Source of the DNA: a bacterium
GTDB taxonomy: Bacteria; Fidelibacterota; Marinisomatia; Marinisomatales; JAHJCW01
Direction: 5' to 3'
Assembly (NCBI GenBank): GCA_030621275.1
Contig: JAUXHY010000001.1
Location: 1 to 21,824, forward strand
Length of the DNA stretch: 21,824 nucleotides
Part shown: positions 8,001 through 15,740 of the stretch, one piece after another
How positions within the stretch are numbered: the stretch's first letter is position 1
Layout of the letters: each line of letters begins with the position of its first letter
Translations under genes and position numbers: made by a program
Notes under the pieces: generated by a model
The model's input: only the letters and a program-made list of their open reading frames with translations
The model's database searches: none
What the model was told of the DNA's origin: nothing

Positions 8001-8972
8001 TTATTGATTCTTTAAAGATTCTGTTAGTTTTGGTACGATTTCTAAAATATCACCAACAATACCATAATCAGCTACTTCAAATATTGGTGCATCCGGATCA
8101 CGATTAATTGCAACAATATTTTTTGAACCTTTCATTCCTACAACATGTTGAATAGCTCCTGATATACCTAAAGCCAAATATAGATTTGGTGTAACACTCT
8201 GACCTGAACTACCAACTTGATGAGAATTTGGCAACCAGCCTGAATCAACTATCGGACGTGAAGCACCGATTTCTGCTTTTAATGCAACAGCTAAATCTTT
8301 GACCATTGGCATATTTTCTTCTTTTCCAACACCTCTGCCAATTGATATAATTTTGTCTGCCGCAGTTAAATCTACCCCACCGGATTCTTCTTGGAATGGT
8401 TCCTCAGAAGTTGTTTTTAATTGAGCAGAATCTAAAGCTACTGCAACAGTACGTATCTCTGCTGAGCCATTTTCAAGATTATCTGCTGAATACGCGGCAG
8501 ATTGAAATCCTACTAAGACAGGTCCTTCAACTTTTGATTCAATATCAACAGTTAATTTTCCGTGTATTACTTGTTTGGTGTATAATGTTTTACCACCATC
8601 TGTTTTATATCCAATAACATCAGTAATTAATGGTTTTTGAAGACGTGCACTAACTTTTGGGAAAAAATCACGGACTAGATATGAATAACCCATTATCACA
8701 AAATTAGGTGATTCTTTTTCAACAACTTGTTTAATTGTTTCTGCATAGGCATCAGCAGAGTAACTATTTAAATTGTCATCTTCAACAAGTATTACCTCAT
8801 TAACATTAAAACCAGATGCTTCTTTAGACAGATTAGCTGAATCTTTACCGAACGCTAACACACTTACTTTTTGATTAATATCTTTTCCTAAAGCTTGAGC
8901 GGCTACTAATGCTTCCTTACTTATGCGATGAATTGTTCCATTTACTCCTTCTAATACGACTAAAATATCCAT
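8001..8972 (-). CDS. etfA: Electron transfer flavoprotein, alpha subunit
   Basis: EtfA binds FAD and, with EtfB, takes electrons from acyl-CoA dehydrogenases. The 323-residue length is typical. The N-terminal domain is the Rossmann-like Etf fold. The C-terminal FAD domain is clearly conserved: GASRPIVDSGW (236-246, with Arg239), HQVGSSGQSVTP (251-262), LALGISGAIQH (266-276) and INRDPDAPIFEVADYG (289-304). An AGGAG sits just before the ATG. It starts 8 bp after the etfB stop, in the common etfB-etfA order, and the membrane Fe-S oxidoreductase follows after a hairpin. This pairing suggests delivery of electrons to the quinone pool rather than to an ETF-QO of the mitochondrial type. Confidence 0.96.
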   Translation of the reverse strand: MDILVVLEGVNGTIHRISKEALVAAQALGKDINQKVSVLAFGKDSANLSKEASGFNVNEVILVEDDNLNSYSADAYAETIKQVVEKESPNFVIMGYSYLVRDFFPKVSARLQKPLITDVIGYKTDGGKTLYTKQVIHGKLTVDIESKVEGPVLVGFQSAAYSADNLENGSAEIRTVAVALDSAQLKTTSEEPFQEESGGVDLTAADKIISIGRGVGKEENMPMVKDLAVALKAEIGASRPIVDSGWLPNSHQVGSSGQSVTPNLYLALGISGAIQHVVGMKGSKNIVAINRDPDAPIFEVADYGIVGDILEIVPKLTESLKNQ

Positions 8973-8980
8973 GACAACTC

Positions 8981-9760
8981 CTAAATCGCTTTAATTTCTT
9001 TTTTAAAAATATCTACCATCTTTTCAACTATTTGATCGGCAGATCCTTCTATCATCTCAGTTCGTTTTTCAGCTTTATGCGAATACAACTTCGAAAATTC
9101 TTGCATTGGAGTCCCGCTGACTTTTATGTCGCCTTTAGCGATAGATTTAATTTCTTTCTTTTTAGCGCCCATAATTCCTTTTAACGATGGATAACGTGGC
9201 TGATTCAAACCCGATTGAATTGTAATGCAAGCCGGGAAAGGCAATGTAACCCACTGAAACCAACCTGATTCAAGTTCGCGCTTAACGCGCAGTTTACCAT
9301 CCTGTAACTCTACGCCCATTACTAATGTGGCAGTTGACATTCCAAGTAATTCACCCAATATCACACCAGTTTGACCTGAACCTAAATCATCAGATTGCAA
9401 ACCGGAAAGAACCAAGTCAAATGACTCATCTTTTATGGATTCAGCAAAAATACTCGCAACCATAAACGGGTCTGTTTCATAAGGAGCTTCTTCTTGTATG
9501 TGTATGGCACGATGACCACCCTTAGCCAAAGCCTCCCTGATTATTTTAGGAGTGCGATCTGCCGGTCCCATGCTAATGACTACTACTTCCCCTTCACCAC
9601 CGGAACGTTCAATAATCTGCAGAGCTTCTTCTAAAGCGTACGAATCACTTTCATTTGTAGCAAAATCGACTGACCCTTCGTCAACCCATTTTTCATTGGA
9701 ATCAATCCGCAATGGGGATTCACTTCCAGCTACTTGTTTAACTAAAACACCTATTTTCAT
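8981..9760 (-). CDS. etfB: Electron transfer flavoprotein, beta subunit
   Basis: EtfB, 259 residues, is the partner of EtfA. It starts MKIGVLVKQV as most EtfB do. It carries the nucleotide-binding loop SDDLGSGQTG (123-132) followed by VILGELLG, and the EtfB signature region RELESGWFQW to QPRYPSLKGIMGAKKK (161-202). It is the first gene of the operon, with a strong GGAGGA six bases upstream and a promoter and palindromic operator about 60-110 bp upstream. Its likely electron donor is an acyl-CoA dehydrogenase such as the glutaryl-CoA dehydrogenase encoded at 18708-19877. Confidence 0.96.
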   Translation of the reverse strand: MKIGVLVKQVAGSESPLRIDSNEKWVDEGSVDFATNESDSYALEEALQIIERSGGEGEVVVISMGPADRTPKIIREALAKGGHRAIHIQEEAPYETDPFMVASIFAESIKDESFDLVLSGLQSDDLGSGQTGVILGELLGMSTATLVMGVELQDGKLRVKRELESGWFQWVTLPFPACITIQSGLNQPRYPSLKGIMGAKKKEIKSIAKGDIKVSGTPMQEFSKLYSHKAEKRTEMIEGSADQIVEKMVDIFKKEIKAI

Positions 9761-9766
9761 ATTGTG

Positions 9767-9772
9767 TCCTCC
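9767..9772 (-). promoter_or_regulatory. Shine-Dalgarno of etfB
   Basis: GGAGGA on the minus strand, 6 bases before the etfB ATG. It is one of the strongest ribosome binding sites in the window, where many genes show none. Confidence 0.8.
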
Positions 9773-9820
9773 AAAACTGTCAAAAATTCTTTTTATTGTA
9801 TTCCGATTTATTTATTTTAA

Positions 9821-9848
9821 AAAATAAACCGACCGGTCGGTCTATTTT
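9821..9848. promoter_or_regulatory. 28-bp palindromic operator over the etf promoter
   Basis: The 28 bases are an inverted repeat with 13 of 14 pairs matching; the only mismatch is 9827/9842. The centre is the perfect 14-mer ACCGACCGGTCGGT at 9828-9841, flanked by A/T arms, and is strikingly GC-rich for this DNA. It overlaps the -10 box and the expected start site of etfB, where a bound repressor would block RNA polymerase. Size and symmetry fit a TetR-family dimer; that family often controls acyl-CoA degradation genes. No regulator gene is in the window. Confidence 0.75.
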
Positions 9849-9872
9849 ACAAGATTTCTATAATTATTGCAA
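9844..9872 (-). promoter_or_regulatory. Sigma70-type promoter of etfB-etfA-oxidoreductase operon
   Basis: On the minus strand, -35 TTGCAA (9867-9872) and -10 TAAAAT (9844-9849) are separated by exactly 17 bases. The predicted start is near 9837, giving a leader of about 77 bases. The -10 box lies within the outer arm of the palindrome. Confidence 0.65.
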
Positions 9873-10159
9873 GATTTATTCAGAAAAATTATAATATTTT
9901 ATTTAAATAAATCGTATTAAATTACTAAATAAGTTCGATTAGTTTTATACTATATGATTATGCTAAGGATATGTTCTAATAAAAAGCGGTAGGGGGTGTA
10001 ACACTCACTGGGAGCGGGGGAACAACCAGCAATTAGTGAAACGCACCCCTACCAACTAACGCCGAAAACTACCAACAATCTTATAATCTCAACAAGTGAT
10101 TTTTATTAATAACATTCTACCTAATTGCTTAAATTATTCACAATAGATTAGTTAATTCT
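9873..10159. other. Remainder of the 399-bp intergenic region 9761-10159
   Basis: Apart from the etf promoter and operator, this region between divergent etfB and the PAP2 gene is plain A/T-rich DNA. The exception is a GC-rich block at about 9985-10075 that holds the nested hairpin annotated separately. No credible ORF, tRNA or known riboswitch motif was recognised. No clear promoter for the PAP2 gene was found. Confidence 0.5.
9988..10053. other. GC-rich nested stem-loop element, unknown
   Basis: The arms GGTAGGGG (9988-9995) and CCCCTACC (10046-10053) pair perfectly. Two extra pairs (9997-9998 with 10044-10045) follow if G9996 bulges. Inside, CACT (10002-10005) pairs with AGTG (10035-10038), and CTGG (10008-10011) with CCAG (10026-10029), leaving a G-rich apical loop. 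The GC content contrasts sharply with the flanks. It could be a small structured RNA, a leader element for the PAP2 gene, or a dispersed repeat. The transcribed strand cannot be told and I do not recognise the family. Confidence 0.45.
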
Positions 10160-10735
10160 ATGAATATTTTAATAAAAATTGATCACGCCATATTCCATTT
10201 TATTAACGATTCAATTGCCAATCCAATATTGAATTTGATCATGCCAATTGTAACAAATGAAAATAATATTATCGTACCATTAATTCTTATTTGGTTTTGG
10301 TTACTTATGTTTCAAGGAAAGCGTGGTAAGATTGCTGCAATATTATTATTACTCACAGTGATACTTGCCGATGTTATTGCAGCACAAATAATAAAACCAT
10401 GGATTGGCAGAATTCGTCCTTCCCGTGCAATGCTAGATAATATAAATTTATTAGTATCAAAGGGTGGAAAATATGGTTTTGTATCGAATCATGCTGCCAA
10501 TACTATGGCTGCTGCTACGATAATCGGTTACTTCTATAAAAAATGGAAATATTTTGCTATAATTATCTCAATAATTGTTGGGTTTAGTCGCATTTATATA
10601 GGAGTGCATTATCCATTTGATGTGTTTGGTGGATGGCTATTTGGCTATACTCTTGCTTGGGGTATTTTAAGTATTTGGGTAATACTCAAGATTCGAGAAA
10701 AAAAAAGAGGGCGTACCTGGATTAATTATACCTAA
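10160..10735 (+). CDS. PAP2-family membrane phosphatase
   Basis: A 191-residue integral membrane protein with about five or six hydrophobic segments. The three PAP2 phosphatase motifs are present. Motif 1 is KPWIGRIRPS (Lys79, Arg86, Pro87). Motif 2 is VSNHAANT, with His111 as the likely general acid and Asn110 where many have Ser/Gly. Motif 3 is SRIYIGVHYPFD (Ser143, Arg144, nucleophile His150, Asp154). Such enzymes dephosphorylate undecaprenyl pyrophosphate, phosphatidic acid or related lipid phosphates at the outer membrane face; the substrate is not evident. There is no clear Shine-Dalgarno. It is transcribed away from etfB and converges with the DUF3467 gene, leaving 5 bp between stops. 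Confidence 0.9.
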   Translation: MNILIKIDHAIFHFINDSIANPILNLIMPIVTNENNIIVPLILIWFWLLMFQGKRGKIAAILLLLTVILADVIAAQIIKPWIGRIRPSRAMLDNINLLVSKGGKYGFVSNHAANTMAAATIIGYFYKKWKYFAIIISIIVGFSRIYIGVHYPFDVFGGWLFGYTLAWGILSIWVILKIREKKRGRTWINYT

Positions 10736-10740
10736 AACAA

Positions 10741-11070
10741 TTAATTGGGCAATTCTGATTTGGGTGGTTTTATTCCAAATTTCGGAATGCCTTCTTGCTG
10801 ATGGACTTTTATTTCCCCATATTTCTTCTCAAATTTGCCAATATTATCTTTTAGAGCCATCATGAATGATTTTACATGTGGCGGAGCCATAATAATTCTT
10901 GAATGTACTTTAGCTTTTGGTACTCCCGGGAGAATACGTGTAAAATCCATTACAAACTCGGCGGGCGAATGAGTTACAACAACAAAATTAGAATATTCAC
11001 CAGAACCTACTTTTTCATCTAACTCAATATTGATTTTTTGCATATTTGATGGTGTTTTTTTCTGATCCAT
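10741..11070 (-). CDS. DUF3467 domain protein
   Basis: This 109-residue protein looks like DUF3467. Recognisable segments are GEYSNFVVVTHSPAEFVMDF (23-42) and LPGVPKAKVHSRIIMAPPHVK (47-67), followed by a helical stretch LKDNIGKFEKKYGEI. There is no signal peptide or membrane segment, so it is probably cytosolic. The function is unknown in the family. It is the downstream gene of a pair, 19 bp after the acidic zinc-ribbon protein, and converges with the PAP2 gene. Confidence 0.8.
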   Translation of the reverse strand: MDQKKTPSNMQKINIELDEKVGSGEYSNFVVVTHSPAEFVMDFTRILPGVPKAKVHSRIIMAPPHVKSFMMALKDNIGKFEKKYGEIKVHQQEGIPKFGIKPPKSELPN

Positions 11071-11089
11071 AGGTTTCTCTTATAATATA

Positions 11090-11485
11090 TTATGTTTTGC
11101 CAAATTCACTTTTATTAAATTCTTCCCAATCTTCCTCAATTCCTTTAAACTCTTCAATCACCTCAGGTAGATCATCGGCAGTATTATTTTGGATATGTTC
11201 ATGTTCATTTTCATAAAAACTTAACATATCTTTCTTTTTCTCAAACTTTGAAGGATCTACATCTTCTTCCTCATCCGGTTCTAATCTTTCAATATCTTCA
11301 CTATAAACAGCTTCATCGAAGAAATCAAGATTTTCAACAATACCATTGGTCATCAAATATTCTAAGAAATCAAGATATTTACGATCTTTTAAATCTGTTT
11401 TACATTCAACGCAAACTAATTTTTCTTTTAAGTCTTCTTCCTTCAGTGGTGCTTCACAATTCGGGCAAATAATACCTTCTAACAT
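11090..11485 (-). CDS. Small acidic zinc-ribbon protein, function unknown
   Basis: 131 residues. The N-terminus has two CxxC pairs, CPNC (Cys7, Cys10) and CVEC (Cys25, Cys28), spaced as in a zinc ribbon. The rest is very acidic, with runs such as EPDEEEDVD near 68-76 and an EEDWEEF segment near the C-terminus, and no membrane segment. I do not recognise a named family. It sits between the GlmU-like gene upstream (76 bp gap) and DUF3467 downstream (19 bp gap), all on the minus strand. A role in protein or nucleic-acid binding is possible but not shown. Confidence 0.7.
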   Translation of the reverse strand: MLEGIICPNCEAPLKEEDLKEKLVCVECKTDLKDRKYLDFLEYLMTNGIVENLDFFDEAVYSEDIERLEPDEEEDVDPSKFEKKKDMLSFYENEHEHIQNNTADDLPEVIEEFKGIEEDWEEFNKSEFGKT

Positions 11486-11561
11486 TAATAATATCCTTTA
11501 AAAGTGGGCGGTAATATAATTTGTCAAAATATGACGGTCAATACTTAGTTGTATAATGATA

Positions 11562-12767
11562 TTATTTTATTAACAATCTTGTTAATAAATCTTTTTCCGC
11601 CCCTGAAAGCGATTTTCCACGTCGGTTTTGCATCACTTCAGCGGAATTGAAAAATTTTGTTTCACTTGTTTTCATTCTTTTTCCATTTAAAAACCAAGTA
11701 AACGGCTTTAGCTTCCTCGGAGGAAATCCATTAGTTACAATATTACAGCCGGGACCAATATTGGTTCCTGTATTAAGCGTTGTTCCAATGGCAAATGTGG
11801 TGTAATCACCTGCGAATAAACCTATAAACAATTCATCGGTTTTAACAACATTCCCATTTATCGTTACATTAACGGGAGTATAATTATTTTTTAAATTGCT
11901 ATTAGTAGTACCTGCGCCAAAATTTACCCATTGTCCAATATATGAATTACCTAAAAAACCATAATGAACTTTATTGGACCAACCTTGAATAATAGTAGTA
12001 CTAATTTCACCACCAATTTTGCATACAGGTCCAATAACACTACCCCTGACAAAAGTATGCGGTTGAACAACTGAATCCTCACCAATGTATAAAGGACCCT
12101 GCAATAATGAAAATGATTGAACTTTTACATTATTAGCTATAATTACCGGACCATTAGAAGCATCTATCACTACGCCGGGATTTATTAAATCAGGTGATTT
12201 TATATAAATATCATCTTCATTTATCAAGTGAATTCCATCTAAAGATTTATTATTCAAATTTATAGATTGAAAATGTTCTTTATCAGTTTTAATGGCTTCA
12301 CTGGTTAAATTAACTGCATCCCAAAGATATTTTATTACTTTTGATTTAATCTCATTAATAGTTGGACAAGCTAAGATTTTATCTTTTACCGGTCCTCCCA
12401 TTTTTAACCAATTATTACCAATATCTTTTCTTAAGTAGGCTGCTGTTAATTCACCCTCATTATAATAAAATTGATAATCTTTTTTGGATATTTTTTCAAG
12501 ATCTTCTTTTGTCCATAGAACATTGCCAAGTATCCACAGTCCTTCTTCCACTTGAGCCGGATTAACGGTTAATTTAGGATATAATTCCTGCGTCACCATT
12601 TTTAGTTCATCTCTAACAATTAACTCAATTTCTGCTTCAGGAAATGACTTTTGGATTCGTTCTAAAAAGGTAAACGCACCACATCGTAAGTCAAATGCTG
12701 GTCTCGTTAATACAATCGGTTCAAGATTTAATACTTCATGATTTTCATATACGTAAATTTTTCTCAT
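11562..12767 (-). CDS. Putative sugar nucleotidyltransferase with left-handed beta-helix (GlmU-like)
   Basis: A 401-residue two-domain protein. The N-terminus (about 1-130) matches the NTP_transf_4 family, with the signature LTRPAFDLRCGAFTFLERI at 20-38. From about residue 185 to 375 there are hexapeptide-type repeats (e.g. VVIDASNGPVIIANNVKVQ, GPVCKIGGEISTTIIQG, GTTLNTGTNIGPGCNIV) typical of a left-handed beta-helix acyltransferase. The layout parallels GlmU, which acetylates glucosamine-1-phosphate and transfers UMP; NTP_transf_4 members lack the standard GlmU N-terminal motif, so the exact sugar is unknown. A role in cell-envelope sugar supply is inferred. It overlaps the upstream GT9-like gene by 4 bp (ATGA). 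Confidence 0.82.
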   Translation of the reverse strand: MRKIYVYENHEVLNLEPIVLTRPAFDLRCGAFTFLERIQKSFPEAEIELIVRDELKMVTQELYPKLTVNPAQVEEGLWILGNVLWTKEDLEKISKKDYQFYYNEGELTAAYLRKDIGNNWLKMGGPVKDKILACPTINEIKSKVIKYLWDAVNLTSEAIKTDKEHFQSINLNNKSLDGIHLINEDDIYIKSPDLINPGVVIDASNGPVIIANNVKVQSFSLLQGPLYIGEDSVVQPHTFVRGSVIGPVCKIGGEISTTIIQGWSNKVHYGFLGNSYIGQWVNFGAGTTNSNLKNNYTPVNVTINGNVVKTDELFIGLFAGDYTTFAIGTTLNTGTNIGPGCNIVTNGFPPRKLKPFTWFLNGKRMKTSETKFFNSAEVMQNRRGKSLSGAEKDLLTRLLIK

Positions 12768-13309
12768 AAGCCAAGCACCTCGAGTATATACTCATATCCT
12801 TGTTCTATATAATTTGCTCCGTTATTACTATCAATTATAATATTATAAATATTGTGTCCAAAATCTGAGCTAAAACCAATCCTTGTTATTGAGTTAAACC
12901 CACTAATTAACTGATAGGATACAGGATTAAACTTAGGATCTAAATTGATCACACCACTGAATTTTCCTTTAGTTAATTGCTTTATGGCTTCATCAGATAA
13001 TAAACCATTCTTGCTAATATCATTTTCAGAGATTAATTGCACACGTTGTAAAAGTAATGGATCTAAAATATCTTTTTGTGTTTCCCAACCAATAATCTTA
13101 TTAATCGCACTAAATTGTCCTCGTGACGATAACGATTTTAAAAAATGCTGAGCCAGTGGTAAATGACTATTTTCTCTTGGGAGAATTATCAACAATGATC
13201 TGATACCATTTCCCATTGTTGATATTTTTTGGAATTTGTTCTCGGGTTCTTTAAACCGAAATCTCTGCCACCACCAAAATGCGATTTTTGTTTTTAAAGA
13301 TATTTTCAT
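12764..13309 (-). CDS. Glycosyltransferase-9-like short protein, tentative
   Basis: 181 residues. A basic aromatic start (FWWWQRFRFK, 11-20) is followed by an alpha/beta pattern: SLLIILPRE (38-46), GVINLDPKFNPVSYQLISG (119-137) and ITRIGFSSDFGHNIYNIII (140-158). The segments GVINLDPKFNP and RIGFSSD recall the N-terminal Rossmann half of GT9 heptosyltransferase-like proteins. It lacks the second half that binds the nucleotide sugar, so catalysis is doubtful. It could be a Bacteroidota-type domain of unknown function. It is translationally coupled to the GlmU-like gene, suggesting an envelope polysaccharide role. It is divergent from the mutase gene with 86 bp between starts. Confidence 0.45.
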   Translation of the reverse strand: MKISLKTKIAFWWWQRFRFKEPENKFQKISTMGNGIRSLLIILPRENSHLPLAQHFLKSLSSRGQFSAINKIIGWETQKDILDPLLLQRVQLISENDISKNGLLSDEAIKQLTKGKFSGVINLDPKFNPVSYQLISGFNSITRIGFSSDFGHNIYNIIIDSNNGANYIEQGYEYILEVLGL

Positions 13310-13395
13310 TAGCTAATAAAACTTTGGCGAAATTATGAAACTGCGTAGTTTTTACCATAGGATATTATTGATGTTCCACAAAAAAGAGGATTAGC

Positions 13396-14889
13396 ATGAA
13401 ACACCCAAAACCCGGTGAATTTCCATTCACTCGCGGGATTTATCCCGATATGTACAAAAAGCGCTTATGGACTATGCGACAATATGCTGGATATACATCG
13501 GCCGATGAATCGAATAGACGGTATCGTTACTTATTGGATGAAGGTGTAACAGGTCTTTCAGTCGCATTTGATCTGCCAACTCAAATCGGCTACGACTCCG
13601 ACCATCCTATGGCGGAAGGAGAAGTAGGTAGAGTAGGTGTACCCATATCTTCAATCGCTGATATGGAACGGTTATTTAACAAAATTCCACTTGATAAAAT
13701 TTCCACCTCTATGACTATTAATTCTACCGCCATCATCTTGCTGGCGATGTACATCGCTGTAGCGGAAAAACAAGGTATCTCAGCTGACAAGTTACGTGGA
13801 ACAATTCAAAATGATATTTTAAAGGAATATGTAGCAAGAGGGACTTATATTTTTCCACCAAAACCGTCCATGAGAATTATTACCGACATTTTCGACTATT
13901 GTGCCAATAATTTACCAAAATGGAATACCATTTCTATATCCGGCTATCACATACGTGAAGCAGGCAGCACCGCAGCACAAGAGATTGCTTTTACATTAGC
14001 GAATGGTATTGCTTATGTACAATCTGCAATAGAAAACGGATTAGACGCCAATTCATTTGGAGCACGGTTGTCATTTTTCTTCTGCACACACAATGGCTTT
14101 TTAGAAGAAATCGCCAAATTCCGTGCAGCCCGCTTCTTATGGGCAAATATCATGAAAGACAGATTTGGCGTTACCAATCCAAAGGCACAACTTTGCCGTT
14201 TTCACACACAAACAGGCGGTTCAACTCTGACAGCTCAACAAATTGACAATAATGTTGTTAGAACTGCGATCCAAGCTTTGTCTGCTGTTTGCGGCGGAAC
14301 TCAATCATTGCATACAAATAGCAAAGATGAAGCATTATCTTTGCCAACTGATGAATCAGTCAAATTAGCATTAAGAACGCAACAAATTATTGCAGATGAA
14401 TCCGGTATTACTAATTATCCTGATCCATTCGGTGGCAGTTATGTTATTGAAGAATTGACTAATTCTTTGGTATCAGAAGCACAAAAACTAATTAAACAAA
14501 TCGATGAAATGGGTGGCTCAGTTTCAGCAATCGAAAATGGATGGATTCAAAACGAAATTGTTAAAAGTGCATATGACTATCAAAAAGCTGTAGATAATAA
14601 AGAAAAAATTGTAATTGGTGTAAATAAATTCATTGAGAAGGAATCAGTCAAACCGGAATTATTAAAAATTGATATTAAGGCAACAAAAAACCAAGTTAAA
14701 TTACTCAAGCAATTTAAAAGTAAGCGAAATAGTGAACATGTTAAAACAAATTTAAAATTGCTTTCAGAAAAAGCGCATACTACTCAAAATCTATTCCCAC
14801 AAATTATTAATTGTGTAAAAAACAATTGCACACTTGGTGAGATCGCTGATATTCTGCGTGCAGAATTCGGTGAATATCATCAAAATTGA
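13396..14889 (+). CDS. Methylmalonyl-CoA mutase, large (catalytic) subunit
   Basis: 497 residues covering the substrate-binding barrel but without a B12-binding domain, so a separate B12 subunit (not in the window) is needed. Conserved segments include [10 protein letters not shown] (11-20), [15 protein letters not shown] (26-40), [19 protein letters not shown] (53-71), [20 protein letters not shown] (136-155) and [10 protein letters not shown] (181-190). Tyr30, Arg148 and His185 fall at the spacing of Tyr89, Arg207 and His244 of the Propionibacterium enzyme, so methylmalonyl-CoA is favoured over isobutyryl-CoA. The N-terminus is some tens of residues shorter than usual; an in-frame stop at 13369-13371 rules out a longer start. 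A GAGG precedes the ATG. Confidence 0.92.
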   Translation: MKHPKPGEFPFTRGIYPDMYKKRLWTMRQYAGYTSADESNRRYRYLLDEGVTGLSVAFDLPTQIGYDSDHPMAEGEVGRVGVPISSIADMERLFNKIPLDKISTSMTINSTAIILLAMYIAVAEKQGISADKLRGTIQNDILKEYVARGTYIFPPKPSMRIITDIFDYCANNLPKWNTISISGYHIREAGSTAAQEIAFTLANGIAYVQSAIENGLDANSFGARLSFFFCTHNGFLEEIAKFRAARFLWANIMKDRFGVTNPKAQLCRFHTQTGGSTLTAQQIDNNVVRTAIQALSAVCGGTQSLHTNSKDEALSLPTDESVKLALRTQQIIADESGITNYPDPFGGSYVIEELTNSLVSEAQKLIKQIDEMGGSVSAIENGWIQNEIVKSAYDYQKAVDNKEKIVIGVNKFIEKESVKPELLKIDIKATKNQVKLLKQFKSKRNSEHVKTNLKLLSEKAHTTQNLFPQIINCVKNNCTLGEIADILRAEFGEYHQN

Positions 14890-14958
14890 TTACTACTTAT
14901 TGATAAAATGGTTTTAACTTTGGCAAATTTTATTATACTTAACAGATAGAGGACGTTC

Positions 14959-15516
14959 ATGAAAAAAATACTAATCTTACTTGCAATCATCTTTATGGTT
15001 TCTTGCGCTAAAAAAGCCGCACCTGCGGTTGAAGTTAAACCGGATGATACTGCAATCACTGAAACAACTGATGAAGGTATTGTTGTAGAACCATTTAATG
15101 TAGATCTTGGTGAAGGTACAGTTGTTCCTGATTTTGTGGAAGAACCATATATGATCAAGAGGAATGACTACTTGTCAAAAATTGCAAAAAATGAATACGG
15201 TGACTGGCGTAAATGGCGTGAAATTTATGATCATAATCGTGATATGATTGGAGACAATCCTGATAGAATCTATCCATATCGCTTTTTACAATTATTAAAA
15301 GCCGCTGCAGTAGCTAAAGATTGCCAAGTAGAATTTTACAGTTACACAATTGAATCCGGTGATACTCCTTGGAATATGGCTCAAAATATTTATGGCGACG
15401 AATTATCTTGGATAATTATTTATATGGATAACCAAGAATTGATTGACCGTAATGGCGGAATTATTTATCCTGGAATGGTTTTTCAATTACGTAAGAATTT
15501 AGATCCTTGTAAATAA
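14959..15516 (+). CDS. LysM-domain lipoprotein
   Basis: 185 residues with a lipoprotein signal: KK, a hydrophobic stretch and a lipobox MVSC with Cys16 as the lipidated residue. An acidic, Ala/Pro/Val-rich linker (20-62) follows. There are two LysM-like modules: about 64-112 (YMIKRNDYLSKIAKNEYG) and 128-177 (YTIESGDTPWNMAQNIYG), each ending in an IYP...LQL or IYPG...FQL strand. Cys122 and Cys184 could form a disulfide. It is probably an outer-membrane or periplasmic peptidoglycan-binding protein. GAGG precedes the ATG; a TATACT at 14934-14939 may be a -10 box but its -35 is unclear. It follows the mutase by 69 bp and ends at a strong terminator. Confidence 0.88.
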   Translation: MKKILILLAIIFMVSCAKKAAPAVEVKPDDTAITETTDEGIVVEPFNVDLGEGTVVPDFVEEPYMIKRNDYLSKIAKNEYGDWRKWREIYDHNRDMIGDNPDRIYPYRFLQLLKAAAVAKDCQVEFYSYTIESGDTPWNMAQNIYGDELSWIIIYMDNQELIDRNGGIIYPGMVFQLRKNLDPCK

Positions 15517-15552
15517 TATACAGTATAATAAACGTATTACATTTTAAACAAT

Positions 15553-15593
15553 AAAAATCCCAATAAACGCAATGCGTTTATTGGGATTTTTTT
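15553..15593 (+). terminator. Strong Rho-independent terminator after the LysM gene
   Basis: A perfect 18-bp stem (15553-15570 with 15574-15591) with a 3-base loop, containing CCCAATAAACGC/GCGTTTATTGGG and ending in a T run to 15593. It lies 36 bp past the LysM stop and insulates the DpnI cassette from upstream transcription. With A-rich DNA on its left, it could also work on the minus strand. Confidence 0.9.
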
Positions 15594-15610
15594 ATAAGTC
15601 TGAAATAGAA

Positions 15611-15630
15611 AAAATATTATATAATATTTT
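15611..15630. repeat. A/T-only 20-bp perfect palindrome upstream of the dpnI-like gene
   Basis: AAAATATTAT joined to ATAATATTTT is fully self-complementary and contains TATAAT at 15620-15625, usable as a -10 box. No matching -35 was found. Because it is only A and T in A/T-rich DNA, chance is a fair explanation. It lies 110 bp before the predicted TTG start. Confidence 0.3.
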
Positions 15631-15740
15631 AATACAAAAATGAAATCATGCAGAAAATCAACCAAATGATTTTAGTTACTTTGGAATATTGTTAGCCATT
15701 AATAGAAGATATTTATAAAAAATAAAACCATTTTATAAAA

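Noticed and set aside
9988..10053. Integron attC site or known riboswitch
   Set aside because: No proper paired core sites of attC and no conserved core of a riboswitch class I know; left as an unknown structured element.
13310..13395. Frameshifted N-terminal extension of the mutase
   Set aside because: Only 86 bp lie before the divergent gene and the reading frame is closed at 13369; no remnant of the missing segment was seen.
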